Positions 4,142-13,718 of a stretch of 39,757 nucleotides of DNA are shown here, in pieces (the stretch's first letter is position 1; every line of letters starts with the position of its first letter). The notes under the pieces were generated by a model. The model made no database searches. It worked only from the letters and a program-made list of their open reading frames with translations, and was not told the origin of the DNA. This stretch comes from a virus. The DNA lies in the IMG/VR virus record IMGVR_UViG_3300032326_000659, positions 1-39,757 of that record. One strand, given 5' to 3'. The position numbers and the translations under genes were made by a program.

Positions 4142-6120
4142 TGGGAACTAAACGATCTGTCCCACCACAGGACAAAGCCAAATTTTTTGCTTTAATGCAA
4201 AACGGATACAACATCAAAGACGCATGTGCCGCTACTGGTGTTCATTACAACACTGGTTCTCGTTGGGTGAAACGAGCGAAAGAATTATCGACTGCTACAG
4301 CAGAGGCACGTCATAAAGGTTCTTCCGGTGCAGGGTTCGGTGGTCGTCAGTCTATTGACTATCAGAAAGCGTTAGACAATGTTGATCTTCCATCGGCTAT
4401 CCCGTATGACATGCTTTGTGAGGAAGCGAAAAGAGGGTTGGAAGATTTTGATTTTTTCAGGTCGTACTATTTAGGGCGTGTCCCTTCACCGTGGCAGGTT
4501 GAAGCAGCGTTAACTCTTGTAAAACTATTGGAGTCTGACGAAAAAGAATTCGTTGTATTGAATGTGCCTCCTGGTGCGGGCAAGTCCACCTTGTTTCACG
4601 ATGTTGCTGTGTGGGCTATTTGTCGTAACCGGCGTATCCGAGTAATGATCGGATCTGTATCACAGAACATGGCGAAACTGTATTCCCGTCGTATCCGTGA
4701 AACCCTTGAGCGACCTATGCCTATTGAACCTGATCCGATGATGATTGAGAAAGGGTTAGCAGTAAACGCCGAAGGATGCTTGTCTATCGACTATGGAAGG
4801 TTTAAACCTGTCGATAAAGGAGCCCTGTGGAGGGCTGAAGAATTTGTAGTGGAACAGTTAGATGGGAATGGTCTTGACAACAAAGAACCAACAGTACGTG
4901 CATACGGTATCGAATCAGAATTCATCGGACACCGAGCCGACCTTTGTTTGTTTGACGACGTTGCTTCCCCAGACAACGCACGAGAATCAGTCGCCCGAGA
5001 TAAACTTCTTGAACGGTGGGACAATGTGGCTGAAGCCCGATGTGACCCAGGTGGACTTCTTGCGGTGGTGGGCCAGCGACTCGGTTCAGGTGATCTCTAT
5101 GCACATTGCCTCTCTAAAGAAACCTACGACCTAGATGACGAGATGAGCTATGACGGCTCTGATGTTTTAAATGTTGAGGATCAGTTAAGTGCTGAACCTA
5201 AGAAACATAAAAAGTATCGGCACATCATCTACAAAGCGTATTACGACGAGTTGGATACAGGCCCCGAGTCTCGATCTTTCAGAGCGAAACCATACCCCGA
5301 TGGTCCACTACTAGAACCTAAACGGTTGTCTTGGAAAGATTTATCGTTTATTCGCCACGCTAAACCTGACGTGTTCAAAGTTGTCTATCAACAAGAAGAC
5401 CTTGATTTGGATTCTCGACTGGTTGACCGTACATGGCTTACTGGTGGTATCGGCAGAGACGGCGTGATGTATAACGGTTGTATTGATCAGGACCGCAGAC
5501 CTGGACATATACCCGAAAACCTAGCGTCACCATGGATATCCATCTGCGCTATTGACCCGTCACCCACAATGTTTTGGGCTTTCGTATGGATCATCTACCA
5601 ACCCAACACAGGGCTTTACTATGTGGTTGATATCTACCGGTTGAAACTTACCGCTGAAGAAGTTCTCGGATACAACACAACAACAGGGGAATACTTCGGG
5701 TTGATGGATGAAATCCAAGAAAAATCGTATGACATCGGCTACCCGATTACACACTGGGTGGTTGAAATTAACGCCGCCCAACGATTCCTTTTAGCACATG
5801 ACTTTGTGCGTCAATGGCAAACGATGAACAGGGTGAACGTCATCCCTCACACCACAAGCCGTAACAAGGTTGACGAGAATCTTGGTGTCGAAGCCTTGCT
5901 TCCCCCGTTGATTCGTGCCGGTGCGATCCGTTTCCCAAGTATGAGGGAAAACTGGAAGACTCTCGCAGCCGTTGATGAGTTAACAAAGTGGACTCGTGAC
6001 AAAAAGAACGGTACTGACATTGTGATGGCACTATGGATGGCGGTTTTGAACCTGCCGAACCTGACCACACCGAAAGCTCCTCCCCGCCAGTGGCGACCTT
6101 CATGGCTTAACAGTCGGTGA
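4141..6120 (+). CDS. terL: Large terminase subunit with N-terminal helix-turn-helix
   Basis: This 659-residue packaging motor pumps DNA into the prohead and cuts it. Residues 11-50 look like a helix-turn-helix (FALMQNGYNIKDACAATG followed by a recognition helix), a function usually held by the small terminase. The ATPase domain has Walker A PPGAGKST at 143-150 and Walker B LCLFDDV with the acidic pair at 272-273. The RNase H-like nuclease domain starts near residue 467 with AIDPSP. No separate small terminase is seen nearby, so the helix-turn-helix may do the DNA recognition. It is coupled to the upstream gene by TAATG and followed 43 nt later by the portal gene. Confidence 0.9.
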   Translation: MGTKRSVPPQDKAKFFALMQNGYNIKDACAATGVHYNTGSRWVKRAKELSTATAEARHKGSSGAGFGGRQSIDYQKALDNVDLPSAIPYDMLCEEAKRGLEDFDFFRSYYLGRVPSPWQVEAALTLVKLLESDEKEFVVLNVPPGAGKSTLFHDVAVWAICRNRRIRVMIGSVSQNMAKLYSRRIRETLERPMPIEPDPMMIEKGLAVNAEGCLSIDYGRFKPVDKGALWRAEEFVVEQLDGNGLDNKEPTVRAYGIESEFIGHRADLCLFDDVASPDNARESVARDKLLERWDNVAEARCDPGGLLAVVGQRLGSGDLYAHCLSKETYDLDDEMSYDGSDVLNVEDQLSAEPKKHKKYRHIIYKAYYDELDTGPESRSFRAKPYPDGPLLEPKRLSWKDLSFIRHAKPDVFKVVYQQEDLDLDSRLVDRTWLTGGIGRDGVMYNGCIDQDRRPGHIPENLASPWISICAIDPSPTMFWAFVWIIYQPNTGLYYVVDIYRLKLTAEEVLGYNTTTGEYFGLMDEIQEKSYDIGYPITHWVVEINAAQRFLLAHDFVRQWQTMNRVNVIPHTTSRNKVDENLGVEALLPPLIRAGAIRFPSMRENWKTLAAVDELTKWTRDKKNGTDIVMALWMAVLNLPNLTTPKAPPRQWRPSWLNSR

Positions 6121-6163
6121 TGTGTTATCTTTACTAGTGTTTGCATCTATCTAAAGGTCACGC

Positions 6164-7966
6164 ATGAAGTCAGTTGAAGAAATCGTTGATATCTATAAAC
6201 AGCGTGTGGATTCTTTGGGTCCTGTTCTTCGACAGATGCGTGAGGTTCGTCAACTTGCGAACGGTGATGTCATTGTTCCGTTGAACGAGTTGGATAGAAA
6301 CACGAAATCGTCGGTGGCTAACCTGCTGGTTCAAGGGTTAGATCAAATGTCTATGCGTGTGGCTTCAACTATGCCATCGCCATACTTTCCCGCTTTACGG
6401 GAAGGTCAAGATCGCAGCATGAAACTAGCTCGTGACCGCAAACGAGCCATGCTTGCTATCTGGGATCACAACCGTATGTCTATGAAGATGCGTCAACGAG
6501 CACGACACCTTCTCGCATACAGCAACTCACCTGTCTATATCAAACCAAACTTTGATAAGCGTGTACCAGAGTGGCAGTTACGCAACCCACTAGACACTTT
6601 TGCTTCCCCACGCATTGATTTAGATAACCCAGTCCCCGATGACGTTATCTTCACCTATCATCGCCCCTACAAATGGCTAGCCCAAAACTACGGGCCGATG
6701 ATCAACGGTATTCTTCGTGTAGCAAACCCGAAAGCAGACGACCTTTTCACCATCCTCGAATACGTCTGTGCAAACGAAATCGTACATATCGTTATGGGAT
6801 CCGAAAAAACATTTGATCCGATGACAGGACAAACCTATCCTGGTATGCAGGCTATTGAATTGTCCCGTATCGTAAACCGTTGCGGTATGCCACTAGTCGT
6901 AATGCCACAACGCATAACCCTTGATAAGCCTCGTGGACAGTTTGACGGCATTATGGGTATGTACTACACCCGTGCCCGCCTTCAAGCCCTTACCGAAATC
7001 GCTATCGAAAGAGGCATCTTCCCCGATGAATACCTCGTGTCACGACCTGGTGAAAACGCTGAAATCATCCAGTTAGCAGACGGCAAAACAGGACAGTTGG
7101 GTGTGGTTAAAGGTGGAGACATCACCCAGTTGCAAACCAACCCAGGCTACAAAACAGATGTCGCCCTAGATCGTCTTGAACGGCAGGAACGCCTTGAAGG
7201 TGCAATCCCAGCAGAGTTCGGTGGCGAATCCGGCACCAACATCCGTACAGGTCGCCGTGGAGAATCCATTCTTTCAGCAACTGTGGACTTCCGTGTACAA
7301 GAAGCACAAGAACTTTTCGCATCATCCATGATGGAAGAAGACAAGATTGCTATCGCAATCGAAAAAACTTATTGGGGTAACGCCGCCAAATCGTTCTACA
7401 TCCCTGGCAAGGGTGGCGGTATGAAGGATTACACCCCCAACAAAATGTGGGAAACCGACTTCCATTATGTCGCATACTCGGCTGCTGGTTCAGATGTGAA
7501 CAGTCTTGTCATCGGGTTAGGTCAGCGTCTCGGCACAGGATTGATGTCTAAAGAATCAGCTCGTGAAGCAGACCCGTTGATTACCGATCCCGAATTGGAA
7601 CGTGACCGTATCGTTGCGGAAGGAATCGAATCAGCATTATTGTCTTCTATTCAGGCTCAAGCCGCCGATCCGAACGGCCCATACCAACCTGATGACTTGG
7701 CTTACATCGCAGAACAGGTAGCAACAAACAAGATGAGTTTGCCTGAAGCGATTATGGCAGCACAAAAACGAGCACAAGAACGACAAGCGGCACAGGTTCC
7801 TATGCAGGAAAACGGTATGATGCCACCTGAGGCTATGCCTGGTTTGTCTCCTGCCGGTGTCGGTATGGAACAACCTGTCGCTGGTCCAGCACCTTCAGGT
7901 ATTGAAGGTTTGTTAGCACAACTTGGTGGTGGTGCAGGTCCAGCACCGATGGGAGGAATGGTTTAA
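6164..7966 (+). CDS. Portal protein
   Basis: This 600-residue protein directly after the terminase is the likely dodecameric portal at the capsid vertex. Support comes from position, length and sequence style: an N-terminal helical segment (SVEEIVDIYKQRVDSL), a region around residues 80-130 typical of portal clip and wing folds, conserved-looking NPLDTFASPR, and a Gly/Pro/Met-rich C-terminal tail (about 540-600) that is probably disordered. It lacks the protease fusion seen in some portals. It ends one base before the next gene. Confidence 0.8.
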   Translation: MKSVEEIVDIYKQRVDSLGPVLRQMREVRQLANGDVIVPLNELDRNTKSSVANLLVQGLDQMSMRVASTMPSPYFPALREGQDRSMKLARDRKRAMLAIWDHNRMSMKMRQRARHLLAYSNSPVYIKPNFDKRVPEWQLRNPLDTFASPRIDLDNPVPDDVIFTYHRPYKWLAQNYGPMINGILRVANPKADDLFTILEYVCANEIVHIVMGSEKTFDPMTGQTYPGMQAIELSRIVNRCGMPLVVMPQRITLDKPRGQFDGIMGMYYTRARLQALTEIAIERGIFPDEYLVSRPGENAEIIQLADGKTGQLGVVKGGDITQLQTNPGYKTDVALDRLERQERLEGAIPAEFGGESGTNIRTGRRGESILSATVDFRVQEAQELFASSMMEEDKIAIAIEKTYWGNAAKSFYIPGKGGGMKDYTPNKMWETDFHYVAYSAAGSDVNSLVIGLGQRLGTGLMSKESAREADPLITDPELERDRIVAEGIESALLSSIQAQAADPNGPYQPDDLAYIAEQVATNKMSLPEAIMAAQKRAQERQAAQVPMQENGMMPPEAMPGLSPAGVGMEQPVAGPAPSGIEGLLAQLGGGAGPAPMGGMV

Positions 7967-8338
7967 ATGGCGAAGCAATACCCAAACCGTAGCGATCTTA
8001 GAGGTGGGAAACCACCGAAGATGGTGGCAACAGGTCAAACCTATGGTAAAGCAACGGAACAGATGCAAGCACAAGAGGCTATTCCTATGGCTTCAGCCCC
8101 TACAGATACACCTCCTCGTGTAGCACCTGGATCTATGGGTGCTTTTAATCGCCCCACTGAACGACCTGATGAACCTGTAACAGCGGGCGCATCGTTCGGC
8201 CCTGGTCGTACTCCCACCACAGCGTTCGCTCCTCCTATTGAGGATGATGTTGTTGTGGAGTTACGGGCGTTGTATGCGGCATATCCCTCTGATGAGTTGG
8301 CTGATATGTTGGATTCATACGTTCGTGAGGGGTACTAA
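7967..8338 (+). CDS. Hypothetical 123-residue Pro-rich virion-region protein
   Basis: The first 85 residues are Pro/Ala/Thr-rich and probably unstructured, and the last 30 (VVELRALYAAYPSDELADMLDSYV) form amphipathic helices. It lies between portal and the very large protein and overlaps the latter as TAATG. The position suggests a minor structural or assembly role. I do not recognise the family. Confidence 0.65.
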   Translation: MAKQYPNRSDLRGGKPPKMVATGQTYGKATEQMQAQEAIPMASAPTDTPPRVAPGSMGAFNRPTERPDEPVTAGASFGPGRTPTTAFAPPIEDDVVVELRALYAAYPSDELADMLDSYVREGY

Positions 8339-11300
8339 TGCCTATCGGCCCATTTGATGTTGTTACCGAACAAAGCCGGTTTGAGCGTTTATTAAGGGAA
8401 CAAGAAACAGATACACAAAAGAAACAACAGGTTGATCCTGCTGTTGCTCAACGTGCTGCTCAAATCTATAAAGATGCGCCGTATATTCCTGCATCAGTTA
8501 TTTTGTCGATGGCTAAGAATGGTACAAGTCAGCAAACTGTTGACGGTATTAAGAAAACTGCCGTACAAAAAACAGCGAATGATCTTGATCCGCAGAAACC
8601 TAAAAAGAAGGGCTGGTTTCAAGAGGTTATCTATGACAATGTGAAGGCTGCTTCTCGTTGGTCTTTTGCAGCGTTGCAGTTGGTTCCTGATTTGGCTCAG
8701 AACGTAGCGTCACAAGCTTTTTCAGCGAACGACCCTGCTGGTTTTGATGGCTGGTTTAAATCAACCCAGTTGGGTACTTTGATGTCTAACACTCAGGAAG
8801 CCGGTGAAGGTTGGTTTTTGGGTGAGGAAGCGATGGAGAAACAGGGGGAACGTGCTCGTCGTGTCCGTGGAACTATTAATGGTTCGGCGTGGACTATTGG
8901 GCGTGGAGCTGCTGAAGTTGCTTTTGCTCCTGGTTCCAAACCGTATTCATTGTTGTCTGGTTTTATTGACGCTGCGGTAAACCTTGGGACTGATCCAACT
9001 TTGGCTGGCGGTAAAGTTTTGAAAGGTGTAAGAACAGCCAACGCTGCGATACCTGGTCTTTCTTCAGCGCAAGATATTGCTAACGCCAGCAAACTTGCTC
9101 GTGGTCAGGCGGGGTTGAACTCGGCTGAGGGTATAGCATTTCAGGCTACCGATTTTGGCAAGTTTGTTACTAACGATTCCCGTGCTAAAAGGTTTACTGC
9201 ACGCTTAGTGGAAAACGCTACAGACACCACTAAGTCTGTGGAAGAAAAAACTCTTTATATTCTTGAAAACTGGAAAGGTATTACACCTGCCAAGGCAAGA
9301 GAGTTTGCTGAAGCAGCAGACGAAACACAAGTTCTTGGTTTATTGGGTGAAGCATCAGCTCGTTTATCAAACAACACAGATGATCTATTGATGACTCGTG
9401 ATATTCGTGATATCAAAATGGCTCGCAAATCCACAGAGTTAGATGACTCATTTAAAGAACGTATGCCGTTATACAGAAATTTACGCAACAGTCGATGGAT
9501 TGAAACAATGCCTAAAGGATCTGTGGTTATCAACGGCACAGGCCAAGACAAAACCGAAGCAGTATTGTCATACGCACGTTATTTGCGTGGCAACAAAATA
9601 ATGGATGACAGCCAAGAGTTTAAAGATGTTATGGGGAAAGTTGTTGCAGCATATTCATCTACTGATCCTGCTCAGGCCCGTGCTGGGGCGAAACAAGCAT
9701 ACGACTATGCGTTTACTGTTATAGCTCAAAAGGCAGGTATTAAAAGCCCTACGCAAATGAAAGAAATTCAGGATGCTGTAGAAAAAGCCCGTACCGCTTT
9801 GTCTCGCCTGTACACAGTTGACGAGTTAGGGAATGTGGATGATGCTGGAGCGTTTCAAACATTACGTCAGTATTTACCTGAAGGTGCTTTAGACGAATTT
9901 GACCCTAGTGTTTGGGATCAACTTGTTATCTCGGGACCTGGGGCATTGGTTGAGTTAACAGATGAAGTACAAGTTCTTCCTGATTTCCGTAAACTCCGAG
10001 CATTAGCAGGGAACCCTTGGCTTACTAGAGCAAGTAAAACAGGTGAACAAAGAAAAGCGGCGGCTATAGCTGAGTATGTTCAACAAGATATTTGGAAGCC
10101 ATTAGCACTCGCTACTGGTGGATACATGATGCGTAACATGCTTGACGCTCAAACCCGTATGGCTATGGGTGGTTTCTCCAGCGTATGGCGACATCCTCAA
10201 GATTTTATTATGTGGGCTATGCGCCGTAAAGGTGGATTTGATATCACCGGTGATGACTTCGGGCCTATTCTTAAAAACGCCAATAAAGATCAAAAAGCTT
10301 TTTGGAACGCATTAACTTTTGACCTACACAAAAATCTTAAAGATCCTTCATATGCTGAAAGCAAATTGTTCAGAAACGATTCTTTTGGTTTAGCGGCAAG
10401 AACAGCAGATCCTGGTGCTCATACAACAGGGTATGTAGATAACCTTGGTCAAATCAATAGCGACCCTATCAACGGTTTCTTGTCTGGTTTAATTACACAA
10501 GGTTTAACAAAGGAACAGCGTCGCACCAAGATTATTGATTGGTTGAATCAACCTGATCAGAAAGAACTTCTTGGTCAACTTAGGGATTACTTTGAGTCCG
10601 GTGTAGAAGTAATGCAACCTGGTGTTAACAAGAAAGTTCTTATCCCTATCACGGGTCCTATAGATGAAGTTGTTTATGAATGGGTTGACAAACTATCCGA
10701 ATTAAAAGTCAACAGCATTACCCGTGGAAACGAAAATCTTAATATTGTTGCTGCACACAACCGTGTCCCATTAACAGAGGTTGCCCCTAACGGAAGACTT
10801 GTTGCTGTCGGTAAGGAACAAACCTTTGTTAACGATATTGACCCCGATAATTTCATTACAGGCGCAGGTGAACCTGGTTCTATTATCCGTCTATCTGACG
10901 GTAGAGAAGGTGTTATTATCCGTGTCGATGATGTAGCCCGCCCAGGTATTGATCCTTTTACTGGTAAACCTTTTCCTCCTGAAGCCCAAGCAATTATTCA
11001 ACCTGTCCACAACGGGTCTGCTTTTTCTGCTGATGGTTTAGGAACCGAAAATCTTCGCAACTTAATTGACGATATGGGAGATAACGGAGAGTTGGCAAAT
11101 ATTGTCAAACGAGGTGAGCGTGGTTTAGCAGATGACCCAACACGTTCAAGCAAGTTTGAGCAAGCACGTAGTTCTTTTGTGGATTTCTTTTTTGTTGGTC
11201 TATACGGCAAAGCAACGCAAGTCCTTGAAAAGTCCCCTGTGTTCCGTCAGGCTTACTACCGTGAGGTGTACGAAAACGCTGACCTTTTATCCCCCGCCGC

Positions 11301-12975
11301 AGCTTTTGACATTGTTACAACAGCACAGAAAAACGCCGACAATCTTGGGGTTAAGTTAGATAACTATCTTGGCGGTAAGCAGGTTCGTAAACGGCTTGAT
11401 GAGATTGCGAACTCAACTTCTGATGCCACGGGAACCGTGGAACAGTTGGATGCGTATGCTAAAGCCGTTGCCTTGAACGACACTAAACAACTTTTATATA
11501 ACGCTACTGAGCGTTCAAACCTTGAAGACGTTATGCGTATCGTTGTACCTTTCGGTGCAGCATGGAAAGAAGTTCTCGGGACCTACACCAAAGCAATCGT
11601 TGAAGACCCAACCCGCCTCCGTAAAGCACAGTTAATTGTTTCCGGTGGCGAACGATCCGACATGGGAATCTTTGGCGGTACCGAAGGTGAAGGTTTCTTC
11701 TACAAAGATGCCACCACAGGCGAATACTCCTTTAACTTTCCGTTGTCGGGTTCTATCGGCAAACTGTTAACAGGGCAAGATGTAGCACTTCAAGCACCAT
11801 TGAAACGTATCTCTATCGGTCTTGGAGTTGTCCCATCTATCGGGCCGATGGCTCAAATCGCAGCATCCCGTATCATCCCTGATACTCCATCTGCTGACTT
11901 TATTTCATCAATCCTTTTGCCATATGGCGAGAAAACAAGTTTGCAGTTAACCCCTATGTGGGTGACTCGTATGATTGAAGCAGTCGAAGGTAACACACTA
12001 AACCTGCAAACCGTGTATGGCAACACCTACATTGAAACCCTTCGTGCGTTGTCAGCATCCGGTGAATATGATCTTGCCGATTTTGATGAGCAAGAAAAAC
12101 TTTATGCTGATGCCCGCAACAAAGCTCGTATCATCACAGGTCTTCGAGCATTAGGTCAGTTCTTTGGTCCAACATCACCATCTCCTGAGTTTAAGATTGA
12201 TACCCTCCAAGGTGACATGTACGGAACACAATTGGTGAAAGAGTTCCAAAAGTTGCAGTCTGAAAACTACGACACCGCCGTAAAACGGTTCCTTGAGATT
12301 TATGGCAACAGCGCAATTCTGTATTTGTCTAACAAAACAGAATCTGTTGCTGGAGGTTTGGAAGCCACCGATGATTTCGGTGACTGGGAACGAGGCGAAG
12401 GTAAAGGACTTATCAACAAGTACCGTGACGTTGCCGGATTTATGGCTCCAGCAGGCGATGACTTTTCGTTTGAGGTGTGGTCACGCCAAATCGAAAAAGG
12501 TTTACGCCGCCGTTTAACAGATCGTGAAATAGTGGAGTTGGCTCAGTATCGTGTCGCAGCATCCCAGTATCGGGAACTTAGAGACAAACTTCCCGCTTCC
12601 CCTAGTGACGAGCAGAAAGCATGGTTGCGTCAGTGGCGTAAGAAACTGAATCAACAATACCCTGGTTTCCCTGTGGTGGCAGAGTTCAACCCTGGTGAGT
12701 TCCCAGGCAAAATTGAACAGTTGGGTCGTCTTGTGCAGGAAGAAGCACTGGCTGATAATGATGTTGCTAAAGCAACTCGTTTTTATTTGCAGGCCCGTCA
12801 GAAAGCAATCCAACAGTATGTGAACTCTGGTGGTTCAGAGGCTGGCTTTAAGACAGCGCAGGCTACGGCAAATCTTCGGGAATGGCTGGTTGGGATTTCT
12901 AAAGCTCTCCGTGAGGAAGTCCCCGAGTTTTCTCGTATTTATGACAGACTATTATCTGCTGAGGTTGAAGAATGA
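8338..12975 (+). CDS. Very large (1545-residue) internal virion protein candidate
   Basis: This is the longest gene in the window. It sits between portal and capsid genes where short-tailed phages place their internal or ejection proteins. It has no signal peptide. The N-terminal 100 residues are Lys/Gln-rich; around 60-230 are Trp and Ala-rich helices. The central part contains a compact, probably beta segment (VGKEQTFVNDIDPDN... about 810-890). The region about 1060-1110 (NLEDVMRIVVPFGAAWKEVLGTY) reads like a membrane-interacting helix. The last 200 residues are charged helices. I see no lysozyme or protease signature. A role in DNA ejection across the cell envelope is inferred from size and context. 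Confidence 0.6.
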   Translation: MPIGPFDVVTEQSRFERLLREQETDTQKKQQVDPAVAQRAAQIYKDAPYIPASVILSMAKNGTSQQTVDGIKKTAVQKTANDLDPQKPKKKGWFQEVIYDNVKAASRWSFAALQLVPDLAQNVASQAFSANDPAGFDGWFKSTQLGTLMSNTQEAGEGWFLGEEAMEKQGERARRVRGTINGSAWTIGRGAAEVAFAPGSKPYSLLSGFIDAAVNLGTDPTLAGGKVLKGVRTANAAIPGLSSAQDIANASKLARGQAGLNSAEGIAFQATDFGKFVTNDSRAKRFTARLVENATDTTKSVEEKTLYILENWKGITPAKAREFAEAADETQVLGLLGEASARLSNNTDDLLMTRDIRDIKMARKSTELDDSFKERMPLYRNLRNSRWIETMPKGSVVINGTGQDKTEAVLSYARYLRGNKIMDDSQEFKDVMGKVVAAYSSTDPAQARAGAKQAYDYAFTVIAQKAGIKSPTQMKEIQDAVEKARTALSRLYTVDELGNVDDAGAFQTLRQYLPEGALDEFDPSVWDQLVISGPGALVELTDEVQVLPDFRKLRALAGNPWLTRASKTGEQRKAAAIAEYVQQDIWKPLALATGGYMMRNMLDAQTRMAMGGFSSVWRHPQDFIMWAMRRKGGFDITGDDFGPILKNANKDQKAFWNALTFDLHKNLKDPSYAESKLFRNDSFGLAARTADPGAHTTGYVDNLGQINSDPINGFLSGLITQGLTKEQRRTKIIDWLNQPDQKELLGQLRDYFESGVEVMQPGVNKKVLIPITGPIDEVVYEWVDKLSELKVNSITRGNENLNIVAAHNRVPLTEVAPNGRLVAVGKEQTFVNDIDPDNFITGAGEPGSIIRLSDGREGVIIRVDDVARPGIDPFTGKPFPPEAQAIIQPVHNGSAFSADGLGTENLRNLIDDMGDNGELANIVKRGERGLADDPTRSSKFEQARSSFVDFFFVGLYGKATQVLEKSPVFRQAYYREVYENADLLSPAAAFDIVTTAQKNADNLGVKLDNYLGGKQVRKRLDEIANSTSDATGTVEQLDAYAKAVALNDTKQLLYNATERSNLEDVMRIVVPFGAAWKEVLGTYTKAIVEDPTRLRKAQLIVSGGERSDMGIFGGTEGEGFFYKDATTGEYSFNFPLSGSIGKLLTGQDVALQAPLKRISIGLGVVPSIGPMAQIAASRIIPDTPSADFISSILLPYGEKTSLQLTPMWVTRMIEAVEGNTLNLQTVYGNTYIETLRALSASGEYDLADFDEQEKLYADARNKARIITGLRALGQFFGPTSPSPEFKIDTLQGDMYGTQLVKEFQKLQSENYDTAVKRFLEIYGNSAILYLSNKTESVAGGLEATDDFGDWERGEGKGLINKYRDVAGFMAPAGDDFSFEVWSRQIEKGLRRRLTDREIVELAQYRVAASQYRELRDKLPASPSDEQKAWLRQWRKKLNQQYPGFPVVAEFNPGEFPGKIEQLGRLVQEEALADNDVAKATRFYLQARQKAIQQYVNSGGSEAGFKTAQATANLREWLVGISKALREEVPEFSRIYDRLLSAEVEE

Positions 12976-13718
12976 GTAACGCACAAAACAACGATTTTAA
13001 TATTGACATTAACCCTCCTGCTTCTATACCCAGTGGCGGCAGTGGTTATTCGTTGATTCCTGGTACAAGGTTGTCTCCACGGCAAGTCAGGGATGCTACC
13101 CCTACTGAGGGTTTGGTTTTCTCTGAAGAAGATTTTACCCCTGAAGGTTATGTGGGTACAAACCTTGTTAACCGTGATGGCGTTATTGCCCGTGGACAGT
13201 ATGGTGACAGTGAGGCTTATACAGAGATAGCAAAATTAAACCCTGTTGACCGCCGTGCTTTTCTTAACACTTTGCAACGCTATGGTGTTTATGGTTCTAG
13301 CAAACCATCATCTACTGGGTTCGGTTCACAGGATCTTTCTGCTGTGCGTGAAGCAATGCTGTATGCCAACGCTAAAGGTGTAACACTTGATGTGGCTTTG
13401 TCGCTTCTTGCTACTGAGGCTAAACCTATGGGTGGCGGGGCAAGAATCCGTACTACACCAAAAGAAGATTTGCGGGCTGTGTTTCGTCAAGTTTCTAGCC
13501 AAACACTTGGTCGCCGGTTATCCGATAATGAAGTAGAAAAATTCATTAAAGCGTATAACCGTATGGAAGTTTCTGAAGCCACAGGTGGTCAGGCTGCACC
13601 ATCAGCACAGGTCGCAGCAATGGAAGCAGTCGAAGCGGGTAATCCTGATGAAGCCGCAGCTATGGGTGCTTTACAGTTGACGAACATTATTGATCAAGCA
13701 ATCAAAGGATTAGGATGA
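12972..13718 (+). CDS. Hypothetical virion-region protein (248 residues)
   Basis: The gene overlaps its neighbours on both sides as ATGA, implying coupled translation with the large protein and the next one. The first 70 residues are rich in Gly/Pro/Ser. The middle (LNPVDRRAFLNTLQRYGVYGSS) and the segment LRAVFRQVSSQTLGRRLSDNEVEKFIKAYN are helical, and the C-terminus is Ala-rich. The latter pattern, a folded helical unit followed by a helix, recurs in phage internal proteins. Likely a minor internal virion component. Confidence 0.55.
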   Translation: MSNAQNNDFNIDINPPASIPSGGSGYSLIPGTRLSPRQVRDATPTEGLVFSEEDFTPEGYVGTNLVNRDGVIARGQYGDSEAYTEIAKLNPVDRRAFLNTLQRYGVYGSSKPSSTGFGSQDLSAVREAMLYANAKGVTLDVALSLLATEAKPMGGGARIRTTPKEDLRAVFRQVSSQTLGRRLSDNEVEKFIKAYNRMEVSEATGGQAAPSAQVAAMEAVEAGNPDEAAAMGALQLTNIIDQAIKGLG

